Assembly: GCA_965205595.1 (NCBI GenBank)
Contig: CBDBHI010000050.1
Coordinates: forward strand, 1-64,000
From: CATQHP01 sp965205595
Lineage (GTDB): Bacteria; Acidobacteriota; Terriglobia; Bryobacterales; UBA6623
Reading direction: 5' to 3'
DNA length: 64,000 nt
In this document: piece after piece, positions 1 through 7,782 of the stretch
Position numbering within the stretch: position 1 is the first letter of the stretch
Layout of the letters: the number at the start of each line of letters is the position of its first letter
The notes under the pieces: model-generated
Databases searched by the model: none
What the model saw: only the letters and a program-made list of their open reading frames with translations
Told to the model about the DNA's origin: nothing
Position numbers and translations under genes: made by a program

Positions 1-99
1 CCGATCTTCGTCTAACAGGAAGACATTCTGGCGGTTGTTGCCCCTCTGGGTGATGTGATGCGGAACGCCCTCCGCGACCACCCGGGCTGCGCGTGCCAT
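1..99 (-). CDS. REP-associated tyrosine transposase (Y1/RAYT), N-terminal 33 residues, cut by window edge
   Basis: Reading leftwards from the ATG at 99 gives a peptide with the core PHHITQRGNNRQNVF, followed by LLDED. This block is the N-terminal signature of IS200-like Y1 / REP-associated tyrosine transposases, whose first catalytic His pair lies in the HHITQRG region. These single-strand HUH nucleases are domesticated or transposon-borne enzymes linked to short palindromic (REP) repeats. Only 33 codons are inside the window, so the HUH motif and the catalytic Tyr cannot be checked. Family call is firm; whether the gene is intact is unknown. Confidence 0.8.
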   Translation of the reverse strand, partial: MARAARVVAEGVPHHITQRGNNRQNVFLLDEDR

Positions 100-254
100 G
101 GATAGGTGCGGTCAGATTACCACAGTTAGGTGGATGTCACCGATCTCCGTCTTGTCCAATACAAGATGAGCCTGAAGGGAGGGGTGATTCCAACACAAGA
201 TGAGCCTGGAGGTAATTTGGGCAAGGTCGATTAGGAACAGGCAAACTGCGGGCG

Positions 255-499
255 ATGGGAGTCGCCGTGCAGCAAGCCGAATCAGTGAGTCTCGATGAGA
301 TCGAGAGTTTTCTCGACGGGTGTGGGTCCGTCGAGTTCCAGGCCGGAAGTCGAGCGGATAAATACGCGCTCGTCGAAGGCGTCCTGAAGAGGCATCATTA
401 TGCCGACCAGAAGCGCTCGGTTAAAGGATTGTTGAGACGCTTCCTGAGCAAGCTAACCGGCTTAAGCCGCGCCCAATTGACTCGCCTCATCGGGCAGTT
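255..499 (+). pseudogene. 5' fragment of IS481-like DDE transposase
   Basis: The frame from ATG 255 encodes about 82 residues matching the N-terminus of the intact transposase at 40042 (shared stretch KYALVE, RHHYADQKRSVKGLLRR, KLTGLSRAQLTRLIGQF). This is the helix-turn-helix-like DNA-binding region. The match stops at GQF, exactly where IS21-type terminal sequence begins (near 500). The fragment differs from the intact copy at many positions over the shared N-terminus, far more than the 3' fragment at 3094 does. It has no catalytic residues and is not functional. Confidence 0.85.
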
Positions 500-590
500 T
501 TTTTGGCAACTTCACTTGGCCCACTTCGGCGGTTTATTTTGGCCCCCCTGTAAACGGGCCTCTAAGTCATTGATTTCAGGTCACCTCCTT

Positions 591-659
591 TCGTTTTTGG
601 GGACGTGGTCCGGAGCGGAGCCCGAAGGGCGAAGCGCAGGACGATGTCCCCAAAAACGA
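591..659. repeat. Stem-loop with 14-bp perfect stem downstream of istB
   Basis: Positions 591-604 (TCGTTTTTGGGGAC) pair perfectly with 646-659 (GTCCCCAAAAACGA). Inside this is a second short pairing (GGTCC near 606-611 with GGAC near 639-642). It lies just past the istB stop on the transcribed (minus) strand, so it may end or stabilise the istAB transcript. The tail is not a clear poly-U run, so a classic intrinsic terminator is not certain. Confidence 0.55.
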
Positions 660-671
660 GCGCCCTCCTTG

Positions 672-1460
672 CTACCGCCCTCGCTTCTTCTTCGCCAGCG
701 TCCTACGAAAGCGGTAGGACTCCTCGCCCGTCTCGATGATGTGAGCGCGGTCGGTAATGCGATCCAACAGCGCCTTACATAGCCGAGCGTTCGGAATCAC
801 CTTTGTCCACTCGGAGAACGGCAGGTTGGTCGTCAGCATTAGAGCCGCCTTTTCCGCGCGATCAGCGATGACTTGGAACAAGAACTCTGCTCCCACCTCC
901 GCCAGCGGCACGTAACCCACTTCGTCGATCGCGATCAGCTCGTAGCGCGACCAGCGTGCGAGCACTCGACTCAGCTGCATTTGCTGCTTGGCTTCGACGA
1001 GTTCGTTGACCAGCGCCGACGCCGTGGTGAAGCGCACCCGCCGTTTCTGCAGGCAGGCCGCCACGCACAGGCCCGTCATCAGGTGGGTCTTGCCCGTGCC
1101 GCAATCGCCGAGAAACAGGATCGGTTCCGAACTCTCGATGTAGCCGCCTTCGGCCAACTCGGTTAGCTGCGGGGCCGAGACCGCCTTCGTCTCGGAGAAG
1201 TCGAACTCCTCGAGCGTCTTCATGCGAGGCAGCCGCGCTTCGCGTAAGCGACGATCCACCGTACGTCGCTCGCGCTCTTCCAACTCCGCGCTTAGCAGCG
1301 CTTCGAGATAGCCGACCGGCGTTTGTCTCTCGCGTATGGCTTGTTTGGCCAACGTCTCGAATTGCGCGCCCACCGTCGGCAGCCGCAGCAGCTTGCACTG
1401 TTGTTGGATGGCCTGCACCGCCAGGCTTTCGTTGGGGGCGCTGGATTTGCGGGCGCTCAT
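672..1460 (-). CDS. istB: IS21-family transposition helper ATPase IstB
   Basis: A 262-residue DnaA/DnaC-like AAA+ ATPase. Walker A is visible as FLGDCGTGKTHL (near residue 117) and Walker B as YELIAIDEVGYV (near 173), with a basic C-terminus. IstB proteins bind target DNA as ATP-dependent oligomers and activate the IstA transposase. The length matches the family (about 250-265). Its start codon overlaps the istA stop by 4 bp (1457-1460), so the two are probably translated together. No frameshift or missing motif was seen. Confidence 0.93.
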   Translation of the reverse strand: MSARKSSAPNESLAVQAIQQQCKLLRLPTVGAQFETLAKQAIRERQTPVGYLEALLSAELEERERRTVDRRLREARLPRMKTLEEFDFSETKAVSAPQLTELAEGGYIESSEPILFLGDCGTGKTHLMTGLCVAACLQKRRVRFTTASALVNELVEAKQQMQLSRVLARWSRYELIAIDEVGYVPLAEVGAEFLFQVIADRAEKAALMLTTNLPFSEWTKVIPNARLCKALLDRITDRAHIIETGEESYRFRRTLAKKKRGR

Positions 1461-2989
1461 TGCACCGCCTCCGCCGCCAGCAACTGATCGTAGTTCGTCA
1501 GCGTCGGCAAGGGCCGCTCAAAGCGTTCCAGCTCCGGCGCCACCAGCGGCGGCTGAGCTAGCCGTTCGAGGCACTGCGAGGTCAGCAAGTAACGCACCGC
1601 CGCCTGATCGCAGCAGCCGCACTCGAGCGCTTTCTCGATCGCCTCGCTCAGCTTGTCCCAACCGTGGCGTTTGCCCTCTTGCAACAGCTCGATCATCTGT
1701 TGCGTCCCCGCTTGCTTGTCATGGCGCTGGATCAACTTCGCCCATAACGTGTCGTAGCTCGCCGGCCAACGCCCGGCTTGGCGCCATTGTTCCAGCGGCG
1801 TCGAGCCCGCCAGCGCTCCCGGCTTGTGGGCCAATACGTCGAGGTAATGCTCCAAATTAAAGATCTTCTGCTGCCGAGAGTAGCTGCGCTCATGTCGCGC
1901 GATGCGACGACCTTCGTGCCAGACCTCGACCGACTCGGCGTAGATCTTCGCCTGCGCCCTGGTTCCCGGACGCAGCGGCGTCGAGTAGAAGTTCGTGCGC
2001 ACCTTGACGCAGCCTGTCGCGTCAACCTTCGGGAAGCTCGACACTTCGATCTCAAAGCCTTCCGCCGCCAACCCCAACAGCCGCTCGCGTTCGATCAGCA
2101 TTCCCTCGCCGACCGTTTGCGCCCGTCCGGCGACCGTGCGCGCTTCGTCTTCGCGGCAGCCTTCGAGCAGCTTGCTGTTGAGCTCGTCCAGCGTCTTGGC
2201 TTCAGGCAGCGGCACCCAGTGGTTGCGGCGGTAACGTCTCACCTCGCCTTCCACGCCCCCTTTCTCGTTGCCTTTCCCCGGCGTGCAGAACTCGGAGGCG
2301 AAGCGCCAATGCGAACGAAAAGCCACGAAGCGCGCCGTCTCCTCGCGTCGCGCGCCGCGCAGAATCCGCTTCACCGCCGAAGAGAGATTATCGTACCTCA
2401 ATGTCCGAAACACCCCGCCAAAGTAGGCCAAGGCCAGCTCGTGCGCTTCCAGAAACGCCTGCTGCGTCGCGCGCCGATAGGCGCGATGAAAGGCCGCGCC
2501 GCTCGCCATCGAGCGCATCGTGAACACTTGCAGCTTCACGCGCTCGCCGTCCATCTCGGCCCACGACTCGTACCAGTCCACCTGCGCTTCTTGGCCCCAG
2601 TCGTAGCTTTGCGGCACGAACGTCTCGCGCTTCTCCAATCCCAACTCGCGCTTGCGCTCTTGAACGTACTGCCGCACCGTGCGCTCGGCCACTTCGCAAC
2701 TGGTTTCCTCCCGTATCCGGTTCCAGATACGGTGCGCCGTGTGACGCTGCTTACGCGGCGCCTTGCGGTCCTCTTTGAGAATGCGGTCGATGAACCCCAC
2801 CGCCGGCGCCAGCTTGGCGCGCCGTCGCGCCGGCTTCTTGCGCGGCGGCGGCAGCGCGCTGGCTACCGCCTCGCGCACCATCCGCCGGTGCACGCCCAGC
2901 TTGCGCGCCACCCCCTTGATCGTCCCCACGCCGAATTCGTACTCGCGTCGAATCTCTTCGAATAGTTCCACTTTGCTCCTCCAGTCCAA
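1457..2989 (-). CDS. istA: IS21-family transposase IstA
   Basis: A 510-residue transposase with an N-terminal helix-turn-helix region (GVARKLGVHRRMVREAV, near residue 26) and a retroviral-integrase-type DDE core. The catalytic residues are visible in QVDWYESW, YDNLSSAVKR and the downstream GNEKGGVEGEVRRY. It cuts and joins the IS ends with help from IstB. The reading frame opens with a TTG at 2989 (after an upstream stop); other starts are possible. It overlaps istB by 4 bp and is not truncated. Confidence 0.93.
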   Translation of the reverse strand: MDWRSKVELFEEIRREYEFGVGTIKGVARKLGVHRRMVREAVASALPPPRKKPARRRAKLAPAVGFIDRILKEDRKAPRKQRHTAHRIWNRIREETSCEVAERTVRQYVQERKRELGLEKRETFVPQSYDWGQEAQVDWYESWAEMDGERVKLQVFTMRSMASGAAFHRAYRRATQQAFLEAHELALAYFGGVFRTLRYDNLSSAVKRILRGARREETARFVAFRSHWRFASEFCTPGKGNEKGGVEGEVRRYRRNHWVPLPEAKTLDELNSKLLEGCREDEARTVAGRAQTVGEGMLIERERLLGLAAEGFEIEVSSFPKVDATGCVKVRTNFYSTPLRPGTRAQAKIYAESVEVWHEGRRIARHERSYSRQQKIFNLEHYLDVLAHKPGALAGSTPLEQWRQAGRWPASYDTLWAKLIQRHDKQAGTQQMIELLQEGKRHGWDKLSEAIEKALECGCCDQAAVRYLLTSQCLERLAQPPLVAPELERFERPLPTLTNYDQLLAAEAVQ

Positions 2990-3093
2990 TTCGTTCCTCC
3001 GTTGCGGGCGATTCCCGCAAACAGAGTATCCGTTGATTGTTCTAGGGGGGCCAAATCAGGGCGCCGAAAGGGGCCAATTCAGAATGCCAAACT

Positions 3094-3704
3094 TCGACGA
3101 AGTGACGCAGTGGCAGGCCGTCGGCTGCGTCCAACGCATCAACGAAAATCACCTCATTCCCTTGCTGGAAGGGCTTTTGGAACAATTTCCATTTATCGTT
3201 CGCGGCTTTCACTCCGACAATGGCAGCGAATTCGTCAACCATCAAACCGCTAAACTGCTCGAGAAGTTGCGAATTGAATTTACGAAGTCTCGCGCGCGCC
3301 GTTCGAACGACAATGCCTTGGTCGAAACCAAGAACGGCGCGGTGGTGCGCAAGTGGATGGGCTACCAGTTTTTGCCCTCGGAAGCGACGCAGGCGATCGA
3401 CACCTTCTACCGCCAGTGGCTCAACCCGTACTTGAATTTTCATCGCCCATGCGCTTTCGCCAGCGAGCGCCGAGACCGCCGCGGCAAGTTGCGCAAGGTG
3501 TACGCCGAGTGGAGCACGCCGTGGGAAAAGCTGCTCAGCCTGCCCGCCGAGCAGCGCGGCCTGCGCGCGGATCGCTCGCTCAAGAAGCTCCAAGCGCGAG
3601 CGGACACTTGTTCCGACACCGAGTTTGCCGAGCAACTCGACGCTCAGCGCAACGAACTGCAACGCGTCTGCAAAGACCTCGCGATCTGCTGGCGCACGCG
3701 GTAG
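3094..3704 (+). pseudogene. 3' fragment of IS481-like DDE transposase
   Basis: From 3094 the frame encodes EVTQWQAVG onward through the integrase core (HSDNGSEFVNH with a catalytic Asp, NALVETKNGAVVRK with the catalytic Glu) to the stop at 3704. Over more than 850 bp (3094-3954) it is almost identical to the intact copy at 40687-41546; the few differences include one base beside the stop codon and changes near 3797. It lacks the DNA-binding N-terminus and the first catalytic Asp. An upstream frame running in from the IS21 end could add a junk N-terminus, but the protein cannot be active. Confidence 0.88.
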
Positions 3705-3955
3705 ACAACGCCCCGACCCGAGGCGTTGTCGGCTCCTCCGGCCCACGTCCGAAGACGGCCGTGGGGTCTCGCCTGGGATGGCTGCAAAGGGGGATTGGGG
3801 TGCCGCCCCTTCCCCCTTATGCAATCCCCCTCACCCCGCCCTACGAAGCCACAAATAGCTGTAGCCGCCGACCTCAACTCACGCTATAATCCCCCTCAAC
3901 CCGCAGCTGCTTCGCCTCTCTCCTTCAGGCTCATCTTTCAATTGGAAAAGAGGTC

Positions 3956-4015
3956 TCGGTCCCGATCTCGGTCACCGATCTCGTCGTCACCGATCTCCAG
4001 TCACCCGCAATTCTC
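3956..4015. repeat. Short imperfect tandem repeats of a TCACCGATC-type unit
   Basis: Just right of the IS481-like end there are four imperfect units built around TC(A/C)CCGATCTC, spaced 11-16 bp. Two more half units lie left of the element (137-147). The element therefore seems to have inserted into a small repeat cluster. No gene is seen here. Confidence 0.5.
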
Positions 4016-4017
4016 AC

Positions 4018-4135
4018 GAAGTCGCGGGCGACGGCCGGCTCGCGCGGGCGTGCTTGACGGTCCGTCGAGCACGGTGATCGAGCGCAACGAAGCAGTGGCG
4101 CACCTCCCCCCCTTTTGCTCGCCACGTGGTGACAA
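4018..4135 (+). repeat. Partial copy of the 182-bp palindromic repeat family
   Basis: This stretch matches the interior and right part of the copy at 63596-63777 (shared blocks GGGCGACGG, GTCCGTCGAGCACG, ATCGAGCGCAACGAAG, AGTGGCGCACCT, GCCACGTGGTGA) with about 80% identity by eye. The left terminal repeat is missing and the right one has decayed after GTGGTGACAAA. The rest of 4136-4499 holds no convincing gene; it contains the inverted repeat listed separately. Confidence 0.7.
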
Positions 4136-4233
4136 ACCTGAGTGTTGTACCGCAGGCGACCAGAGAAGATGAGAGCTGCCTGAAACGAGAGTCAGACGCT
4201 TGCAGTACAACCGTTTGAAGGGAGCCCGCCCGG

Positions 4234-4370
4234 TTTGGCAGGGCAATTGCTCAAGAGCGATTTGTATCAATCACCGTTTGCTCAACTCTGCCTCGGGATC
4301 TGGAACGGGTATTCAAGACCCGCCTGTTCCTGGTCACCTCGACTTCTGGCATTGCGATTGCCCTGCCAAA
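4234..4370. repeat. Widely spaced 14-bp perfect inverted repeat
   Basis: TTTGGCAGGGCAAT at 4234-4247 is repeated in reverse as ATTGCCCTGCCAAA at 4357-4370, with 109 bp between the arms. A smaller hairpin (CGGGT..ACCCG, near 4305-4321) lies between them. This could be a relic of a small mobile element or a structured RNA. Nothing coding is recognisable in it. Confidence 0.5.
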
Positions 4371-4499
4371 TGCTAACACGCGAAGCGTCTGCCGTCAGGC
4401 TTCGTTCAAACGCGGGCTACCGCGAATGAGACCCACTAGCGGGCTTTGATGTGCTGAAATGGGCGTTTTCGCCGCAGGGCGACAGGGAGGGTACGGCAG

Positions 4500-5645
4500 A
4501 TGGCTAAGTTGCGCGTCGCAGTGATCGGTACAGGCTTCGTCGGGAAGGTCCACGTCGAGAACATTCGCCGCCAGACTGACGCCGAGTTGGTTGCCATCGC
4601 TGACCAATCCCAAGAAATCGCATCGGCATTTGGAGCTCAACTTGGCATCGATCGGGCTGTCGGCGACTACAGCGAGTTGCTCGCCGACCCGTCGATCGAC
4701 GCAGTCCACATTTGCACCCCGAACGTCACCCATTTCGCTATCGCTAAGGCCGCGATCGAAGCCGGCAAGAACGTGATCTGCGAAAAGCCGTTGGCGATGT
4801 CGACCGACGAAGCAGCCGTTCTGGTGCAGCTTGCCCACGACAAGGGGGTCGTACACGCCACAAGCTACAACTTGAGGTTTTATCCCAACGTTGCCCAAAT
4901 GCGCCGCATGGTCGAGACGGGCAAGGTGGGCGAAGTGCTGGCGGTGCAGGGAACGTATTCGCAGGATTGGCTGTTCTACGACACGGACTACAACTGGCGG
5001 CTTGAGCCCGAGGTCGGCGGAACTTCCCGCGCGATGGCCGACATCGGCTCGCATTGGTGTGACATGGTTGAGCACGTAACGGCCAGGCGCATCGAGGCGG
5101 TCTGCGCCGAGCTGATGACCTTCCACCCGGTTCGCAAGAAACCGAAGAAGCCAATTGAAACGTACTCCGGCAAACTGCTGACGCCTGAAGATTATGAAGA
5201 TCGTCCCATTACGACGGAGGATTTCGGGGCCATCCTACTGCGCTTTGCAGACCGGACTCGGGGCGCACTGACCATCAATCAGGTCGCGGCCGGGCGCAAG
5301 AATCGCTTGTTAATGGAAGTCTACGGGACGAAATGCGGCATGGCCTGGGACGGCGAAAAGCCGAACGAGTTGTGGATTGGGCATCGCGACGGCAACAACC
5401 AGATCCTTCTCAAAGATCCGTCGCTACTCGACGTCGAAGCGCGTACATTCGCCGATCTGCCGGGCGGACACGCGGAGGGCTACGCAGACACGTTCAAGCA
5501 ATTCTTCCGCCGGTTTTATGCGGCCTGCCGCGACAAATCGCTCGCCGATCAGTTGCCGACATTCGACGCTGGGCTGCGCCAGTTGCGGCTAGTCGAAGCG
5601 GTGCTCGAAAGCTCCGCAACAGGCGGTTGGGTTAGTTTGGACTAG
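4500..5645 (+). CDS. Gfo/Idh/MocA-family NAD(P)-dependent sugar oxidoreductase
   Basis: A 381-residue cytoplasmic dehydrogenase. The N-terminal Rossmann fold has VIGTGFVG (residues 8-15), and the family EKP signature is at residues 95-97 (CEKPLAMS). The C-terminal alpha/beta domain with MADIGSHWCDM carries the usual substrate-site Asp and His. Members oxidise or epimerise sugars and inositols; the substrate cannot be told from sequence. A good Shine-Dalgarno (GGGAGGG) lies 9 nt before ATG 4500. It is a single gene; an IS630-type element starts 12 bp after its stop, so any downstream operon partners may have been separated. Confidence 0.92.
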   Translation: MAKLRVAVIGTGFVGKVHVENIRRQTDAELVAIADQSQEIASAFGAQLGIDRAVGDYSELLADPSIDAVHICTPNVTHFAIAKAAIEAGKNVICEKPLAMSTDEAAVLVQLAHDKGVVHATSYNLRFYPNVAQMRRMVETGKVGEVLAVQGTYSQDWLFYDTDYNWRLEPEVGGTSRAMADIGSHWCDMVEHVTARRIEAVCAELMTFHPVRKKPKKPIETYSGKLLTPEDYEDRPITTEDFGAILLRFADRTRGALTINQVAAGRKNRLLMEVYGTKCGMAWDGEKPNELWIGHRDGNNQILLKDPSLLDVEARTFADLPGGHAEGYADTFKQFFRRFYAACRDKSLADQLPTFDAGLRQLRLVEAVLESSATGGWVSLD

Positions 5646-5657
5646 CCGGCCGCGCTA

Positions 5658-6778
5658 GTACTAACTTGCGAAAGTAAGGCCTTTAACTGTAAAATGTCGG
5701 TATGGCAAGACCGGCAACGGTGATTCGACTGAACGCCGAGGAAGAAGAGACGCTGCGACTCTGGGTGCGCGGCCACAAGTCCGAACGGCGCATGGTGGAG
5801 CGCGCTCGCATTGTGCTGCCGGCGGCCGCCGCTACCTCGACCGCCGAGATCGCCCGGCAACTGGGATCCCCGGCGGCGCGCGTGTCGAAATGGCGCACCC
5901 GCTTCGCCCAGCAACGTCTGGCGGGATTATGCGATCAAGCGCGTTCCGGCAGGCCCGCGCGGTACGACCAAGCGACGCGCAAAACGCATCCTCTGCCAAC
6001 TCGACGAAGCTCCGCCCGAAGGGCACGCCACTTGGACAGGCGAACTGCTCGCGGAAGCTCTCGGCGACGTCAGCAAGCATCAAGTCTGGCGCGTACTGCG
6101 GCAGCTCGGCGTGTCCTTGCGGCGGCGGCGCAGTTGGTGTTTGTCAACCGACCCGGAGTTCGCTCGCAAGGCCGCCGACATTGTCGGACTCTACCTCAGC
6201 CCGCCGGAAAACGCCGTGGTGCTCGCGGTCGACGAGAAGCCGAGCATCCAGGCCCTTGGAGCGAGCGCAGGGCTGGCTACGCTTGCCCAACGGCAAGGCC
6301 TTGACGGGCTTCTCGCACGGCTACAGGCGGCACGGCACGACGCCGCTTTTCGCCGCGCTGGAAGTGGCTACCGGATTCATCATCGCCGGACACTATTGGC
6401 GCCGACGGCGTCGCGAGTTTCTCGACTTCATGAACCACATCGCGGCCATCCACGAAGGCCGCGAGATCCACATCATCTTGGATAACTTGAACACTCACAA
6501 GCCCAAAAATGACCGCTGGCTGCAACGTCATGCGAACATCCATTTTCACTACACGCCGACCTACAGTTCGTGGATGAATCAGGTTGAGGTGTGGTTTTCG
6601 ATTCTGAGCCGCCGCGCCTTGCGGGGGGCGAGTTTCACTTCCCCCCGGCAGGTGCGCGAGGCCATCGACAGCTTCGTCCGCGTCTACAACTCCAAGGCTA
6701 CTCCGTTCGAATGGACCAAGACCGTCGTCGCCCCTCGTCCCCTCGCCAGTAAATATTCTAACTTACGCAACTAAGTAC
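5658..6778 (+). mobile_element. IS630-type insertion sequence with TA target duplication
   Basis: The terminal inverted repeats are GTACTAACTTGCGAAAGTAAG (left) and, read in reverse, GTACTTAGTTGCGTAAGTTAG (right). Both ends are flanked by TA (5656-5657 and 6779-6780), the target duplicated by IS630/Tc1-mariner elements. Length is 1121 bp. The right-hand TA is also the first base pair step of the 182-bp palindromic repeat at 6779, so the element inserted exactly at that repeat's edge. The transposase gene has two frameshifts (see 5702). Confidence 0.82.
5702..6774 (+). pseudogene. IS630-family transposase with two frameshifts
   Basis: Three overlapping frames together give one IS630 transposase of about 355 residues: N-terminal helix-turn-helix (TAEIARQLG, RVSKWRTRF) in frame from 5702; the middle (RILCQLDEAPPEGHATWTG..VVLAVDEKPS) one frame later; the C-terminal half (NGKALTGF..HIILDNLNTHK..SSWMNQVEVWFS) in the third. 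Each shift is explained by one extra base in a short homopolymer: AAAA near 5980-5984 and CCC near 6251-6253. The DDE residues (VDEKP, LDNLN, NQVEVW) are all present. Two unrelated shifts argue for decay or assembly error rather than programmed frameshifting. Confidence 0.85.
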
Positions 6779-6960
6779 TAGCCCGCATTTCTCACCACCT
6801 GACGGCGAACGCACGTGATAGGAGCGCCACTACTTCGTTGCGCTCGATCGCCGTGCTCGACGGACTGTCAAGTACGCCTCCGCGCGCCAACCTTCGCCCG
6901 TCTCGTACTGACGCACCTCTCACGCACTTTCGCTCGCCACGTGGTGAGAAATGCGGGCTA
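6779..6960 (-). repeat. 182-bp palindromic TA-flanked repeat, full copy A
   Basis: The ends are TAGCCCGCATTTCTCACCAC and its exact reverse complement GTGGTGAGAAATGCGGGCTA. The element is exactly 182 bp including both TA steps. It matches the reverse complement of the copy at 63596-63777 along its whole length, roughly 93% by eye. It carries no plausible gene of its own. TA flanks and perfect terminal inverted repeats make it a miniature inverted-repeat transposable element (MITE) candidate. The following 6961-7147 (187 bp) holds only the upstream region of the next gene. Confidence 0.85.
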
Positions 6961-7147
6961 GTCGCCGAGATGGATTTTTTAGCTCCAGTCACACTCTGCG
7001 GTGGACTGAGATGCGTTGAGCATTCTGGCTGCGTACGTCGCCTCGCGGAAGCGTAAGTTGGATCCGACCGGCTGTCATATTGCTCACTTCGCACGCAAAC
7101 CGCCCGCAGGCGGCTAGAGATATCTTTGTTAGAGTGGGGTCTGCATA

Positions 7148-7780
7148 ATGCCAATTGGCGGCTGGAAATTGCGCGATTTCAATCGAATTCATGGCGTGCG
7201 GCGCTGGGCCGTTGCGGTGTGTATTCTGCAATTGCTCTTGCCTTCCGCGAGCGCAACGATTGTTCCTCGAATGAGCTTCGAGCAGATCGTCGTCGGCTCC
7301 GACGCGATCGTGCATGGATTCGTCGTCAAACAATGGTCCGCCTGGGATAGCGAGCACCGCATCATCTGGACCCACTACGAAATCAGGGTGAGCGAATCCC
7401 TTAAAGGCGCGGGCGGCGGAACCGTCGTTGTCAGCGAACCCGGTGGCGAGGTCGCCGGAATTGCAATGCAATTAGCGGGCGTTCCGCTATATGAAGTGGG
7501 CGACGAGGTAGTGGTATTCACAACATCCACGCCGATCGGGTACGCCCGCACAAGCGGATGGGGGCAAGGTAAGTTCCAGGTGGTAGGCAATCTGGAGGGC
7601 GCTCCCCCGGTTGTGCGCTCGGGCGTTGCCGGAATTCGGTTGGTCGAACCTGCGGGCAAGACGACGTCCATCGACGCAAATTCGACTCAGATCCCAAGCC
7701 TAAATGGCCTGGCTCTCGACAAGTTTAAATCGCGTATCCGGGAAACCCTGCGAATCCAGACCGCCGACGGCGCTCGTTGA
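7148..7780 (+). CDS. Exported protein of unknown function
   Basis: A 210-residue protein with an N-terminal signal sequence: basic residues then a hydrophobic stretch (WAVAVCILQLLLPSASA, residues 20-36). The mature part is beta-rich (SDAIVHGFVV, HYEIRVSESLKG, GDEVVVFTT) and resembles the small beta-barrel exported proteins often encoded beside acidobacterial metalloproteases; no named domain was identified. Its stop overlaps or abuts the start of the metalloprotease gene at 7777-7783, so the two are almost certainly co-transcribed and may act together outside the cytoplasm. Confidence 0.75.
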   Translation: MPIGGWKLRDFNRIHGVRRWAVAVCILQLLLPSASATIVPRMSFEQIVVGSDAIVHGFVVKQWSAWDSEHRIIWTHYEIRVSESLKGAGGGTVVVSEPGGEVAGIAMQLAGVPLYEVGDEVVVFTTSTPIGYARTSGWGQGKFQVVGNLEGAPPVVRSGVAGIRLVEPAGKTTSIDANSTQIPSLNGLALDKFKSRIRETLRIQTADGAR

Positions 7781-7782
7781 CG

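Larger units (their letters stand above)
500..3093 (-). mobile_element. IS21-family insertion sequence carrying istA and istB
   Basis: The boundaries are defined by loss and return of homology to the intact IS481-like copy. The ends form long imperfect inverted repeats: the left reads TTTTTGGCAAC.. then TTGGCCC..TTCGGCG and TTTTGGCCCCCCT; the right, read in reverse, gives GTTTGGCATTC.. then TTGGCCC..TTCGGCG and TTTGGCCCCCCT. Repeated GGC blocks at each end are typical of IS21 ends, which bind the IstA transposase at several sites. Both genes read leftwards and overlap by 4 bp. Length about 2.6 kb, normal for the family. Nothing inside looks degenerate, so it may still be active. Confidence 0.85.
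150..3954 (+). mobile_element. IS481-like insertion sequence, chimeric and interrupted by an IS21-family element
   Basis: The left end starts near 150 (TCTTGTCCAATACAAGATGAG) and the right end near 3954. The right end read in reverse starts ACCTCTTTTCCAATTGAAAG and continues GATGAGCCTGAAG, so both tips carry the inverted motif CCAAT...GATGAGCCTGAAG. A second internal copy of the left motif lies near 190-213. The same element is intact at 39940-41546. Flanking pentamers are CTCCG (145-149) and CTCGG (3955-3959), close to but not a perfect target duplication. The middle (about 500-3093) is an IS21-type element, and about 0.39 kb of the transposase gene present in the intact copy is missing. Confidence 0.8.

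Noticed and set aside
1778..2965. 395-codon open frame antisense to istA
   Set aside because: A shadow of the istA codons on the other strand; no domain, and istA's DDE motifs are clear.
3042..3824. 260-codon open frame antisense to the IS481-like transposase fragment
   Set aside because: Repeats exactly at the intact copy because the DNA is repeated; Arg/Ala/Leu-rich shadow with no motif.
3956..4015. TCACCGATC units as a CRISPR array
   Set aside because: Units are too short and spacers are nearly absent; no cas genes.
5702..6774. Programmed frameshifting in the first IS630 copy
   Set aside because: Two separate shifts, each needing one base removed, at weak homopolymers; unlike the single A8 site of the other copy.
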